Source: Cellulomonas sp. Leaf395 (GTDB taxonomy: Bacteria; Actinomycetota; Actinomycetes; Actinomycetales; Cellulomonadaceae). Taken from it: DNA of 64,000 bases. Each line of letters begins with the position of its first letter. The first letter of the stretch is position 1. The translations under genes and the position numbers were made by a program. The notes beneath the pieces are model-generated. The model was not told the DNA's origin. It was given only the letters and a program-made list of their open reading frames with translations, and did no database searches. The stretch spans positions 940,473 through 1,004,472 of the forward strand of contig NZ_LMQI01000005.1 of the NCBI RefSeq assembly GCF_001424125.1, in the 5' to 3' direction. Positions 8,963-18,325 of this stretch are shown here, piece by piece.

Positions 8963-10270
8963 ATGGGCACCTACGTCACGCAGCCGTGGACGCCACGCGT
9001 GACGGACGGCGTCCCGCGCCGATTCACGCGCTCTGGCACCTACCAGGCGTTCGTCCCCGACTCCCTGCTCGACCTCGACGTCCCCCTCGCCCCGCACGCC
9101 GTCGCACTGCTGGACGAGGCGGAGGGCCGCGCCCGGGAGGCTGCCGACCTCGCCGTGCACACCGGTCTCGGGCAGATCGGTGACCTGCTCGTGCGATCCG
9201 AGGCGGCTGCGTCGTCCCTCATCGAGGGCTACGAGCCGACGCCGCGGGCGGTCGCCGTCGCCGACTTCGTCGCGCGCGGCCGCGAGGCCGCCGTCACGGT
9301 CGCCCGCACCCTGCACGCGGTGCGGGCCTCCGTGGAGCGCGCCCTGGATCCGGACGTGTCCCTCGTGCGGGACGTCGTCGAGCTGCAACGACTGATCACC
9401 CCCCGGCACGCCGGCGTCCGCGCCGAGCCCGTCTGGATCGGTGGCCGGACACCGCTGGAGGCGCACTACAACGCGCCGCCCCACGAGCTGGTGCCGGAGC
9501 TCCTCGAGGACCTGGACGCCTACCTGTCCTCACGCCGGCACCGGCCCGTGCTCGCCGCAGCCCTCGCGCACGCCCAGCTGGAGACCATCCACCCGTTCAC
9601 CGACGGCAACGGCCGCGCGGGCCGGGTGCTCATCGGGACGGTCCTGGCTCGCTACGGCGTCGCCCCGCAGATCACGCTGCCCGTCAGCACCGCGCTGTTC
9701 CGCGACCGCGGGCGCTACTACGCCGCGCTCGACGCGTACCGGCAGGGCGATCAGGGCCTCGCCGTCGTGCAGGTGATCGCCAGAGCCGTCGTCGCCGCCG
9801 CCGACGACGCGCTCCGGCTGTCGGGCCAGGTGTCGCACTGGCAGCGCCGGCAGACCGAGGCCCTCGACGCCTACCTGCGGGACAGGTCGTCGACCGGCCG
9901 CGTCCGGCGCGGGGTGGCGCACCGGGTGGTCACCGACCTGCCGACGCACCCCGTTCTCGATGCCGCGACCGCCGCGGCCAGGTACCAGGTCACCGCGCTC
10001 GCAGCCCGCAACGCCCTGGACTCGCTGGCCGCCGCGGGCGTGCTCCGACCGGACAGGAAGGCGGACCGGACACGGACCGTCTACGTGGCCACCGGGCTGC
10101 TGGACCTCATCGCGGAACCAGGCACCGCCGCCGACGCCGACGCCTCCTCGGCCGCCGACGTCCCCGTGGCAGCGCTCGACCCGGAGGTCGAGACCGCGTG
10201 CGGTGCCTGGCTCCCCCGCGCAGGGCGGACGTGCCGCCTGCCGCGGGGCCACCGCGGTCAGCACCGCTGA
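8963..10270 (+). CDS. Fic family protein with N-terminal inhibitory helix and winged-helix C-terminus
   Basis: 435 residues from the ATG at 8963, chosen over the GTG at 8957 because GGGGAGGTGAGC gives a proper ribosome site. The Fic motif HPFTDGNGRAGR (210-221) is intact, predicting AMP transfer to protein hydroxyls. Upstream, S84xxxE88G89 matches the inhibitory (S/T)xxxE(G/N) helix, making this a self-inhibited class II Fic. A Fic_N-like segment opens the protein, a winged-helix follows the Fic domain (about 290-380), and the last 23 residues hold Cys413, Cys424, His430 and His434. No antitoxin gene is adjacent, consistent with intramolecular inhibition. The target is unknown. Confidence 0.93.
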   Translation: MGTYVTQPWTPRVTDGVPRRFTRSGTYQAFVPDSLLDLDVPLAPHAVALLDEAEGRAREAADLAVHTGLGQIGDLLVRSEAAASSLIEGYEPTPRAVAVADFVARGREAAVTVARTLHAVRASVERALDPDVSLVRDVVELQRLITPRHAGVRAEPVWIGGRTPLEAHYNAPPHELVPELLEDLDAYLSSRRHRPVLAAALAHAQLETIHPFTDGNGRAGRVLIGTVLARYGVAPQITLPVSTALFRDRGRYYAALDAYRQGDQGLAVVQVIARAVVAAADDALRLSGQVSHWQRRQTEALDAYLRDRSSTGRVRRGVAHRVVTDLPTHPVLDAATAAARYQVTALAARNALDSLAAAGVLRPDRKADRTRTVYVATGLLDLIAEPGTAADADASSAADVPVAALDPEVETACGAWLPRAGRTCRLPRGHRGQHR

Positions 10271-10291
10271 CGCGGACGGGGCGGCCGTCGC

Positions 10292-10297
10292 TAGGGT
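10292..10297 (+). promoter_or_regulatory. -10 element (TAGGGT), leaderless start at 10305
   Basis: TAGGGT ends 7 nt before the ATG, which has no ribosome site, predicting a transcript that begins at or next to the start codon. Confidence 0.5.
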
Positions 10298-10304
10298 GCC
10301 CGGC

Positions 10305-11237
10305 ATGAGCCGCACGACCCACCGCGTCATCAGGGACCGCGCGGTGTGCCGCGCGCACGGGATCGCGGGCGTGCTGGCGCGACCCGCCTCGGGTGCGCAG
10401 TGCGCGGTCGTCGTGATCGGCGGCTCCGAGGGCGGGATGCACGAGCGGGACGCCGTCGCGCTCGCGGAGGAGGGCTTCGCGGCGCTCGCCCTCGCCTACT
10501 TCGGCGCCCCCGGCGTCCCGTCCACCCTGCTCGACGTGCCTCTCGAGTACTTCGGCCGGGCGCTCGACCTGCTCGAGGCGCAGGGTTTCGGGCCGGGCTC
10601 GATCGGGCTGCTCGGCGGGTCCCGTGGCGGAGAGGCCGCGCTCCTGGTGGGCAGCCGGGACGAGCGGGTCGGGTCGGTGGTCAGCATCGTCGGCAGCGGG
10701 GTGGTCACACCCGGCATCGACTACGACGCCGGACGGCTGGACGCGATCCTGCGGTCGTCCGGGCCGGCCTGGACCGTCGACGGCGAACCGTTGCCGTCCC
10801 TGCCGTACGAGGTCACGCCCGAGCTCGTCGCGACGATCGAACGCCACGAACCGGTGGCGCTGCGCGACGGGTTCGCCGCGTTGCCGACGGATCCGGACGC
10901 GCTGGATCGAATCAGCATCCCGGTCGAGCGCATCCGCGGCGGTGTCCTCCTCGTGGCCGCCGGCGACGACCAGATGTGGGACTCCCCCGCGTACAGCCGG
11001 GTCGCCGCCGACCGCCTGGCCGACCACCCGTACCCCTGGGCCAACGTCGTCCTCGACTCCGTCGGGCACCTGATCGCCGGACCACCGGGCGCCATCGCCG
11101 GCAGTCTGAGCCCGGGTCCCGGGGTCATGTTCCGCAACGGCGGCGACCCGGTCCTCACGGCGCACGCCCGCACGGAGACCTGGTCGAGGACTCTCGGCTT
11201 TCTGCGCTACACGCTGCCCCGGGACGAGCCGGCGTAG
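10305..11237 (+). CDS. Acyl-CoA thioesterase/BAAT C-terminal domain-like alpha/beta hydrolase
   Basis: 310 residues. The ATG at 10305 follows a TAGGGT hexamer by 7 nt; the frame is open farther left inside the Fic gene, but that part is not protein-like. The nucleophile elbow is GGSRGGE, followed by AGDDQMWDS with the acid and SVGHL with the histidine, an order that matches BAAT/acyl-CoA thioester hydrolase C-terminal domains. The N-terminal Ig-like domain of full acyl-CoA thioesterases is missing, so this is the catalytic domain alone. No signal peptide. Converges on the TrmH gene. Confidence 0.85.
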   Translation: MSRTTHRVIRDRAVCRAHGIAGVLARPASGAQCAVVVIGGSEGGMHERDAVALAEEGFAALALAYFGAPGVPSTLLDVPLEYFGRALDLLEAQGFGPGSIGLLGGSRGGEAALLVGSRDERVGSVVSIVGSGVVTPGIDYDAGRLDAILRSSGPAWTVDGEPLPSLPYEVTPELVATIERHEPVALRDGFAALPTDPDALDRISIPVERIRGGVLLVAAGDDQMWDSPAYSRVAADRLADHPYPWANVVLDSVGHLIAGPPGAIAGSLSPGPGVMFRNGGDPVLTAHARTETWSRTLGFLRYTLPRDEPA

Positions 11238-11238
11238 G

Positions 11239-12066
11239 TCAGGGCACCCGGGTCGCCCAGAAGGCGACGGCGGCGGCCGCGGCGACGTTGAGCGAATCCA
11301 CGCCGCCGGCCATCGGAATCCGGACCACCAGGTCGGACTCCGCGACGGTCACGGGCTTGAGCCCGTGCCCCTCGGCACCCAGCACGAGCGCCAGCCGGTC
11401 GGGCGGGTCGGCGATGAGGGCGTCGAGAGTGATCGAGTCATCGGACAGGGCGAGCGCCGCGGTGACGAACCCCGCCTCACGCAGCACGGAGATGCCGTCG
11501 GGCCAGGGGTCGATCCGCGTCCAGGGCACCTGGAACACCGTGCCCATCGAGACCCGGACGGAACGCCGATAGAGCGGGTCGGCGCAGCGCGGTGTGACGA
11601 GCACGGCGTCGACGCCGAGGGCTGCCGCGGACCGGAAGGCGGCGCCGACGTTGGTGTGGTCGACGATGTCCTCCAGGACGGCGACCCGCCGGGCACCGGC
11701 CAGCAGCGAGGGGACCGGCTCCAGCACCGGCCGGTGCATGGCGGCGAGCGCCCCCCGGTGGACGTGGAACCCGGTGATCGCTTCGAGCACGGGCTCCTCG
11801 GCGACGTACACCGGAACCACCGCGCCGTCGGCGGGCAGGCCGGCCAGCAGACGCTCGAGGTCGGGGAGCCAGCGCGGCGACAGCAGCACCGACCGCGGTC
11901 GGTGGCCCGCGGCCAGCGCGCGTCCGAGGACGGTGGAGCTCTCGGCGATGTACAGGCCCTTGGCCGGCTCCTGGCGCGAGCGCAGCGCGACGTCGGTCAG
12001 GGAGACGTAGTCGGCGAGGCGCTCGTCGGCGGGATCGGTGACGGGGTGGAGGGAGGCGACGGGCAC
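11239..12066 (-). CDS. SpoU/TrmH family RNA 2'-O-methyltransferase
   Basis: 275 residues. The C-terminal SPOUT domain shows all three motifs: DHTNVGAAFRSAAALG (motif 1), LVLGAEGHGLKP (motif 2) and IPMAGGVDSLNVAAAAAV (motif 3), which form the knotted SAM site. The N-terminal ~110 residues resemble the substrate-binding L30e-like domain. It would methylate a ribose in rRNA or tRNA; the target nucleotide cannot be assigned. The GTG start has GGAAGGA 8 nt upstream. The gene lies just downstream of the xylanase stop with 4 bp between, so it may be read from the same transcript. Confidence 0.92.
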   Translation of the reverse strand: MPVASLHPVTDPADERLADYVSLTDVALRSRQEPAKGLYIAESSTVLGRALAAGHRPRSVLLSPRWLPDLERLLAGLPADGAVVPVYVAEEPVLEAITGFHVHRGALAAMHRPVLEPVPSLLAGARRVAVLEDIVDHTNVGAAFRSAAALGVDAVLVTPRCADPLYRRSVRVSMGTVFQVPWTRIDPWPDGISVLREAGFVTAALALSDDSITLDALIADPPDRLALVLGAEGHGLKPVTVAESDLVVRIPMAGGVDSLNVAAAAAVAFWATRVP

Positions 12067-12070
12067 CCGG

Positions 12071-13312
12071 TCATCCTTCCAGCCGGACGACGACCTCCCC
12101 GTCGCCCGTCAGCTCGAAGGGCACCCCGTCCACCGAGTACGTCCCGCGGAACCCGCTGACGGGAACGCGCCCCGTGGAGGACGTGCGCAGGGTGGTCGGC
12201 GCCAGCCACCACTCGTCCTTCACCAGCCGGCGCAGCGCGTCGTACGCGGGCTTGGGCGTGCCGTCGGCGCGGACGAGCCCCGCCGGTGCGCCGAGCCAGG
12301 CGCCCTCGTCGGTGATCCCCCAGTACGTCGCCGCCTGGACGGCCGGGTACCCGAGCAGGGTCCGGTAGTGCCGCTCGAGCTCCTCGGCCTGGCGCGCCTC
12401 GCCCTCGGGGGTCGACGGCCACGACGACACCTGGTGGTCGTTGAGGTCCTCGATGTGCGCGGGCATGAGGTCCCCGGACAGCAGCGTCGTCTCCGTCAGG
12501 TGCAGCGGCAGTCCGAAGCGCGCGAACCTGTCGAGAACGGCGAGCGTCTTCTCCTCGCCCCAGTAGCCCTGGTGCATGTGGCTCTGCAGGCCGAGGGCGT
12601 CGACCTGGATGCCGGCCTCGAGGACACCTTCGATCAGGCACTCGTAGGCGGTGGACATGTCGAAGTCGTTGAGGAGCAGGGTGGCCGACGGGTTGGTCTG
12701 CCGGGCCGCGTCGAACGCGAGCCGGATGGTCGGGATGCGCCCCCGGTCCCAGGCGAGCCGGGTGAGGCCGTTGGGCTCCTTGTCGAACACCGGCATGATC
12801 ACGACCTCGTTGATCACGTCCCAGGTGTCGATCACCCCGGCAAAGTCGGCGACCTCCCGGCGGATCCGGGCGTCCTGGGCGTCGGCGATCTGGTCCGTCG
12901 TCAGGTCGAGGAGCCACGGCGCGCCGACGGTGTGCCACGCGAGCGGGTGCCCCTTGACCACCACCCCGCGGTCCGTGAACCAGCGCGCTGCCGTCAGAAG
13001 GCGCGCGGTGTCCGGACGTCCGCGGACGGGTTCGAAGCCGCCCCAGTAGAACGGCAGCGTCGCTGCGTTGAAGACGTCGAACCAGAGCTCGGCGAGCGCC
13101 GCGGCAGAGCCGACCGAGGCGCCGCCGAACCGGGGCGGCTCGGCGGCGTCGCCCTCCGCGTTGGCGAGCGCGACGAAGTCGAACCCGATGTTGCCGAAGA
13201 GGAACGCGTGGCGCTCCTGGGCGACGACGACGTCGGCGTCTGCCAGCGGGTGCCCGTGGGCATCGAGGACCGTGACGACGGCGTCGGCGCGCCGGTGCTG
13301 CAGCGTGGGCAT
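12071..13312 (-). CDS. Glycoside hydrolase family 10 endo-1,4-beta-xylanase, apparently intracellular
   Basis: 413 residues from the ATG at 13312; the frame is open upstream into the MFS gene but not protein-like. Catalytic residues are visible: the acid/base Glu169 in WDVINE and the nucleophile Glu274 in HLTET, with KGHPLAWHT and the TYWGITDEGAW block around the substrate cleft. No signal peptide or carbohydrate-binding module is present, so it likely acts in the cytoplasm on imported xylo-oligosaccharides. An MFS transporter lies directly upstream on the same strand and a LacI-type operator sits 20-35 nt before the start, suggesting sugar-inducible expression. Confidence 0.92.
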   Translation of the reverse strand: MPTLQHRRADAVVTVLDAHGHPLADADVVVAQERHAFLFGNIGFDFVALANAEGDAAEPPRFGGASVGSAAALAELWFDVFNAATLPFYWGGFEPVRGRPDTARLLTAARWFTDRGVVVKGHPLAWHTVGAPWLLDLTTDQIADAQDARIRREVADFAGVIDTWDVINEVVIMPVFDKEPNGLTRLAWDRGRIPTIRLAFDAARQTNPSATLLLNDFDMSTAYECLIEGVLEAGIQVDALGLQSHMHQGYWGEEKTLAVLDRFARFGLPLHLTETTLLSGDLMPAHIEDLNDHQVSSWPSTPEGEARQAEELERHYRTLLGYPAVQAATYWGITDEGAWLGAPAGLVRADGTPKPAYDALRRLVKDEWWLAPTTLRTSSTGRVPVSGFRGTYSVDGVPFELTGDGEVVVRLEG

Positions 13313-13331
13313 CCGGCCAGCCTGCCACGGG

Positions 13332-13347
13332 TCGAAAACGTTATCGA
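13332..13347. promoter_or_regulatory. LacI-family operator before the xylanase gene
   Basis: TCGAAAACGTTATCGA is a 16-bp palindrome (7 of 8 pairs) centred on AACGTT, the form bound by many LacI-family sugar repressors. It overlaps the stop codon of the upstream MFS gene and lies 20-35 nt before the xylanase ATG. Minus-strand TAACGT inside it could serve as the -10 element, so repressor binding would cover the promoter. No LacI gene is in the window. Confidence 0.75.
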
Positions 13348-14564
13348 CTCGCCGCCACGCCGGCCTCTCGGTCGACGGCCGGGGCTCGTCGCGCCGCCCG
13401 CCCGCCGAGAACCGCGACCACCGCCCCGACGAGCGCGACCACCGGCACCACGAGGAACGCCCGGTGGGTCCCGACGGCGTCGGACAGCGCGCCGAGCGCG
13501 AACGGTGCGACGCCGATGGCCAGGCCGCTCGCAAGCGTCGCGCGGGCCTGCATCGCGTCCGTACGGTCGGGCGCCGTGGCGAGCAGGAGCGCGACGGACA
13601 GCGGGTACTGCGCGCCGTACCCGAGACCGGCGACGAACAGGCCGACGATCGCGACGGTCGGCGTCGTCGCGGTCCACAGGACCGCCCAGCCGCCGATGGC
13701 GACGACGAACGCGACGGCGAGCAGCATCACCGGTGCCACCCGCAGCGACAGCGGCCCGACCACGAACCGGATCGCCGACATCCCCGCCACCAGTCCCGCG
13801 GTCGTCGCTGCCGCGATCCCGGGACCGGCACCGGTCCGCTCGAGCACGAGACCGGTCGCCCAGTACGTGGTGGCGAACTCCATCGCGACGGCGGCGACCA
13901 TCGTCACCAGGAAGCACCAGCCGGGCAGCGTGGTGCGCACCCGGACAGCGCGCGAGGGCGTTCCGTCGGCGACGTGCGGCGCGGTCATCGCACCACCGAC
14001 CGGGATGCGCGACACGACGATCGCCGCGACGAGGGCGAGCACGACGGTCACCGCGACGGCCGGGCGCCAGCCCCAGCCGATCGCCACGCAGACGCCGACC
14101 GCCAGCGGACCGATGAGCCCGATCGACGAGCCGATCCCGTTCCCCTCGGTGAGCGCCGCCGACGCCTTGCCGCCGTGCCGGAGCGCGATACCGGCCTGTG
14201 CGGAGCTGATCGCGATGTTGCCCCCGAGCGCCAGTACCACCATCGAGGGCAGGCTCCAGGCGAGCGACGGGGCCGCCACCAGGCCGGACGCGCCGACGGC
14301 GATGAGTGCGCAGGCGACGAGGATCGCGGGGCGCCGGCCGCGGCTGCGCACGAACCGCGGCGTGACGAACGCGGCGAGGATGCCGCCGACCGCCATCGCG
14401 GTCCCGTGCAGACCGGCCTGCGCGTCGCTGATGCCGAGCTCGTCGGCGAGCAGCGGCACGCTCGGGTTGAAGCTGTAGAGCAGCCAGCCCCAGACCACAA
14501 AGCTCCCGTAGAACGCGACCGTCATCCGGTCGCGGGGGAACCCGGTGGTGGTGGGGCTGGGCAT
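13341..14564 (-). CDS. MFS transporter
   Basis: 407 residues with about twelve hydrophobic segments. The loop after helix 2 reads RFVRSRGRRP, a recognisable variant of the MFS A-motif. NNP/CynX-like proteins show a similar start (SFVVWGWLLYSFNPSVPLLADELG), but the substrate is not evident. Its position ahead of a GH10 xylanase makes a sugar or oligosaccharide possible, although MFS proteins of this subtype also export drugs. TAA stop at 13341 lies within the operator palindrome. Confidence 0.85.
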   Translation of the reverse strand: MPSPTTTGFPRDRMTVAFYGSFVVWGWLLYSFNPSVPLLADELGISDAQAGLHGTAMAVGGILAAFVTPRFVRSRGRRPAILVACALIAVGASGLVAAPSLAWSLPSMVVLALGGNIAISSAQAGIALRHGGKASAALTEGNGIGSSIGLIGPLAVGVCVAIGWGWRPAVAVTVVLALVAAIVVSRIPVGGAMTAPHVADGTPSRAVRVRTTLPGWCFLVTMVAAVAMEFATTYWATGLVLERTGAGPGIAAATTAGLVAGMSAIRFVVGPLSLRVAPVMLLAVAFVVAIGGWAVLWTATTPTVAIVGLFVAGLGYGAQYPLSVALLLATAPDRTDAMQARATLASGLAIGVAPFALGALSDAVGTHRAFLVVPVVALVGAVVAVLGGRAARRAPAVDREAGVAASR

Positions 14565-14606
14565 GGGCCGAGAGTACGTCCCCCGATCACTCCCCCGATC
14601 CCGGGG

Positions 14607-16583
14607 TCAGTCCACCGGCGCCACCGCCGCGGCGAACTGGCTCGCGTACAGCCGCGCGTACGCGCCCTCGGCGGCGAGCAGCTCGTCGTGCGAGCCCTGC
14701 TCCACGATCGCGCCGTCCTCCATGACCAGGATCGTGTCGGCGTCGCGGATGGTGGACAGCCGGTGGGCGATGACGAACGACGTCCGGCCGTGGCGCAGCG
14801 CGTTCATCGCCTGCTGGACCAGCACCTCGGTGCGGGTGTCCACCGAGGACGTCGCCTCGTCGAGGATGAGGATCGCCGGGTCGGCCAGGAACGCCCGGGC
14901 GATGGTGAGCAGCTGCTTCTCCCCCGCTGAGACGTTGGCGCCCTCGTCGTCGACGACGGTGGCGTACCCGTCGGGCAGCGTCCGCACGAAGCGGTCGACG
15001 TGGGTGGCCTCGGCGGCGGCGACGATCTCCTCCTGCGTCGCACCGTCCGCGCCGTAGGCGATGTTCTCGGCGAGGGTGCCGCCGAACAGCCAGGTGTCCT
15101 GCAGCACCATCCCCATCTGCGAGCGCAGCGCGTCCCGCGTGAGGTCCCGGGTGTCGATGCCGTCGAGGGTGATCCGTCCACCGTCGACCTCGTAGAACCG
15201 CATGAGCAGGTTCACGAGCGTCGTCTTGCCGGCGCCCGTGGGTCCCACGATCGCGATCGTCTGGCCCGGCTCGGCTACCAGCGACAGGTCGCGGATGAGC
15301 GGCTTGTCGGGCGAGTAGCTGAAGGCCACGTGCTCGAACGCGACGCGTCCCCGGGTCGGCGCGACGGGCGGCGTGGCGTCCACCGGGTCGGGAGACTGCT
15401 CGTCGGCGTCGAGGAGCTCGAACACGCGCTCCACCGACGCGACGCCGGACTGCAGCAGGTTGGCCATCGCCGCGATCTGCGTGATCGGCTGCGTGAACTG
15501 GCGGCTGTACTGGATGAACGCCTGCACGTCGCCCAGCGTCATGGTGCCCGACGCCACGCGCAGACCACCGACGACGGCGACGATGACGTAGTTGAGGTTG
15601 GCGACGAAGCCGAGCGCCGGCTGGATGATCCCGGAGATGAACTGCGCCCGGAAGCTGGAGTCGTAGAGCTTGTCGTTGCGCTCCGCGAACACCTCGGCCG
15701 CCTCGGCCTGCCGCCCGAACACGGTCACGAGCGAGTGGCCCGTGTACATCTCCTCGATGTGGGCGTTGAGCTTGCCGGTCCAGGCCCACTGCTCCATGAA
15801 CTGCGGGCGGGACCGCTTGGCGATGGCCCCGGCGATGGCGATCGACAACGGCACGGTGACCAGCGCGATCACGGCCAGCAGCGGTGAGATGACGAACATC
15901 ATCACCAGCACGCCGATCACGGTCAGGACCGAGGTGATGAGCTGCGAGAGCGTCTGCTGGAGCGTCTGCGCGACGTTGTCGATGTCGTTGGTGACGCGGC
16001 TGAGCAGCTCGCCGCGCGGCTGGGAGTCGATGTACCGCAGCGGCAGCCGCGACAGCTTGGCCTCGACGTCCCGGCGCATCGCGTAGACGGTCCGCTGCAC
16101 GACCACGGCGGTGAGCCGCCCCTGCAGCCACCCGAACAGGAACGACCCCACGTAGATGACCAGCACGATCATCAGCAGCTGCCACAGCCGGTCGAAGTCG
16201 ATGCCGACCCCGGGGACCGCCCCGCTGCCCGCGACGACGTCCGCGAACGTGTCCTCCCCGCTCGCGCGCAGCGCCGTGACGGCCTGGTCCGTGGTGGTGC
16301 CCGCCGGGAACGCCTCGCCCAGCTGGGTGCCGATGACGCCGTCGAAGATGATGTTCGTCGCGTCGCCCAGCAGCTTCGGCCCGATGACGGCGAGCACGAC
16401 CGAGGCGATCGCGAGCACCACGATGAGGGCCAGCGGCGCCCGCTCGGAACGCATCTCGCGCAGGAACCGCTTCGCCGACCCGCGGAAGTTCATCGACTTC
16501 TCGGTGGGCATGCCCATGTTCATCATCGGGCCGGGGCCACGACGTGCGGCTGCCGGAGGGAGCCGCCTGGTCTCGGTGCTCAT
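14607..16583 (-). CDS. ABC exporter, fused TMD-NBD, subunit B of a heterodimer
   Basis: 658 residues from the ATG at 16583, which overlaps the upstream stop by 4 bp. N-terminal cytoplasmic tail, six-helix type 1 exporter domain with a long extracytoplasmic insertion between helices 1 and 2 (around residues 80-130), then the nucleotide-binding domain with GPTGAGKTT (Walker A), LILDEATSSVD (Walker B with a normal glutamate) and a signature altered to VSAGE instead of LSGGQ. This is the partner pattern of heterodimeric exporters of the TM287/288 and TmrAB kind. It probably exports drugs or lipids. The TetR gene at the head of the operon points to substrate-induced expression. Confidence 0.92.
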   Translation of the reverse strand: MSTETRRLPPAAARRGPGPMMNMGMPTEKSMNFRGSAKRFLREMRSERAPLALIVVLAIASVVLAVIGPKLLGDATNIIFDGVIGTQLGEAFPAGTTTDQAVTALRASGEDTFADVVAGSGAVPGVGIDFDRLWQLLMIVLVIYVGSFLFGWLQGRLTAVVVQRTVYAMRRDVEAKLSRLPLRYIDSQPRGELLSRVTNDIDNVAQTLQQTLSQLITSVLTVIGVLVMMFVISPLLAVIALVTVPLSIAIAGAIAKRSRPQFMEQWAWTGKLNAHIEEMYTGHSLVTVFGRQAEAAEVFAERNDKLYDSSFRAQFISGIIQPALGFVANLNYVIVAVVGGLRVASGTMTLGDVQAFIQYSRQFTQPITQIAAMANLLQSGVASVERVFELLDADEQSPDPVDATPPVAPTRGRVAFEHVAFSYSPDKPLIRDLSLVAEPGQTIAIVGPTGAGKTTLVNLLMRFYEVDGGRITLDGIDTRDLTRDALRSQMGMVLQDTWLFGGTLAENIAYGADGATQEEIVAAAEATHVDRFVRTLPDGYATVVDDEGANVSAGEKQLLTIARAFLADPAILILDEATSSVDTRTEVLVQQAMNALRHGRTSFVIAHRLSTIRDADTILVMEDGAIVEQGSHDELLAAEGAYARLYASQFAAAVAPVD

Positions 16584-18325
16584 GCCGCCTCCTCCACGCT
16601 GACCTGCGAGTACACGATCTCCTGGTAGATCTCCGAGGACTCCAGCAGCTCGGCGTGCGTCCCGACGCCGACCACCAGGCCGTCCTCCATCACGACGATG
16701 CTGTCCGCGTGCCGGATCGTGGCGACGCGCTGCGCGATCACCAGCACGGTCGCGTCGCGCGTCTCCGGGGCCAGCGCAGCACGCAGCCGCGAGTCCGTCG
16801 CGTAGTCGAGTGCCGAGAAAGAGTCGTCGAAGAGGTAGATGTTCGGCCGTCTGACCAGGGCTCTCGCGATGGCGAGGCGTTGGCGCTGCCCGCCGGACAC
16901 GTTGGTCCCGCCCTGCGCGATCGGTGCGTCGAGGCCCCCGTCGAGCGCCTCGACGAAGTCGCGTGCCTGGGCGACCTCGAGCGCGTGCCACAGCTCCTCG
17001 TCAGACGCCCCCGTCCGCCCGTACTCGAGGTTGGACCGCACGGTCCCGGCGAAGAGGTACGGCTTCTGCGGGATGAGCCCGATCTGTCCCCACAGCTGGT
17101 CCGGGCTGAGCGCGCGCACGTCGACGCCGTCGATGAGGACCTCGCCCCCGGTCACGTCGAACAGCCGCGGGACGAGGTTGAGCAGCGTCGTCTTGCCGGC
17201 ACCCGTGGAGCCGATGATCGCCGTCGTCTTCCCCGGTTCGGCGAGGAGGTCGACCCCGTGCAGGACCGCCCGCTCGGCGCCCGGGTAGCGGAACTCGACG
17301 CCGCGCAGCTCGAGCAGCCCGGGCCGCGACTGCGCACCCGTCCGCAGCGTCGCGGGTTGCGCGGGCGGGACGACGGAGGTCCGGGTGTCCAGCACCTCAC
17401 CGATGCGCTCGGCGGACACGACGGCCCGCGGGACCATCACGAACATCATCGTCGACATCATGACGCCCATGAGGATGTAGGCGATGTACGAGAGGAACGC
17501 GGTGAGCTGCCCGATCATCAGGGCGCCCGCGTCGATGCGCTCGGCCCCGAACCACAGGACGGCGACCGTCGTCGCGTTCAGCACCAGCATGACCGCCGGG
17601 AACATCAGCGCCATGAGCTTGCCCACGCGCAGCGACGTGTCGTAGAGGTCGGTGTTGGTGGCGGCGAACCGCTCGGCCTCGCGGCGCTCACGCACGAACG
17701 CGCGCACCACGCGGACGCCGGCGATCTGCTCACGCAGCACCCGGTTGATGGCGTCGATCCGCTTCTGCATGGACCGGAAGTACGGGATCATCCGCGTGAC
17801 GATCAGGGCGATGACGATCGCGAGCACGGGCACGGCGACCAGCAGGACCGCGGACAGCCCGACGTCCTCGCGCATCGCCATGATGACGCCGCCGACCAGC
17901 AGGATCGGCGCCATGATCATCATGGTGAACGTCAGCAGCACCACCATCTGGACCTGCTGCACGTCGTTCGTCGTGCGCGTGATCAGCGTCGGGGCACCGA
18001 ACGTCGCCACCTCCTGCGCGGAGAACGTCTGCACGTGCCCGAACAGCCGCTTGCGCACGTCCCGCCCGAACGCCATCGCCGTCCTCGCGCCGAAGTAGAC
18101 GGCGACCACCGCGGCGAGCACCTGCACGAGGCTGACCGCGAGCATCACGCCGCCGAGCCGCAGGATCTCCGCCGTGTCACCCTTCGCCACGCCGTCGTCG
18201 ATGATCCGCGCATTGAGGGTGGGCAGGAACAGCGTCGCGATCGTCTGGACCAGCTGCAGCACGATCACGGCGACGACCGCACCCTGGTAGGGCTTGAGGT
18301 GCACCTTCAGCAGGGTGATCAGCAT
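16580..18325 (-). CDS. ABC exporter, fused TMD-NBD, subunit A with degenerate catalytic site
   Basis: 581 residues. I chose the ATG at 18325 (MLITLLKVHLKPYQG), which overlaps the TetR gene by 7 bp. Six helices, then an NBD with GSTGAGKTT, a standard signature VSGGQRQRL and a Walker B of YLFDDSFSALD where aspartate replaces the catalytic glutamate. Together with the VSAGE signature of the neighbour this gives one consensus and one degenerate ATP site, the usual state of heterodimeric type 1 exporters. Starts and overlaps show it is co-translated with its partner. Confidence 0.92.
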   Translation of the reverse strand: MLITLLKVHLKPYQGAVVAVIVLQLVQTIATLFLPTLNARIIDDGVAKGDTAEILRLGGVMLAVSLVQVLAAVVAVYFGARTAMAFGRDVRKRLFGHVQTFSAQEVATFGAPTLITRTTNDVQQVQMVVLLTFTMMIMAPILLVGGVIMAMREDVGLSAVLLVAVPVLAIVIALIVTRMIPYFRSMQKRIDAINRVLREQIAGVRVVRAFVRERREAERFAATNTDLYDTSLRVGKLMALMFPAVMLVLNATTVAVLWFGAERIDAGALMIGQLTAFLSYIAYILMGVMMSTMMFVMVPRAVVSAERIGEVLDTRTSVVPPAQPATLRTGAQSRPGLLELRGVEFRYPGAERAVLHGVDLLAEPGKTTAIIGSTGAGKTTLLNLVPRLFDVTGGEVLIDGVDVRALSPDQLWGQIGLIPQKPYLFAGTVRSNLEYGRTGASDEELWHALEVAQARDFVEALDGGLDAPIAQGGTNVSGGQRQRLAIARALVRRPNIYLFDDSFSALDYATDSRLRAALAPETRDATVLVIAQRVATIRHADSIVVMEDGLVVGVGTHAELLESSEIYQEIVYSQVSVEEAA

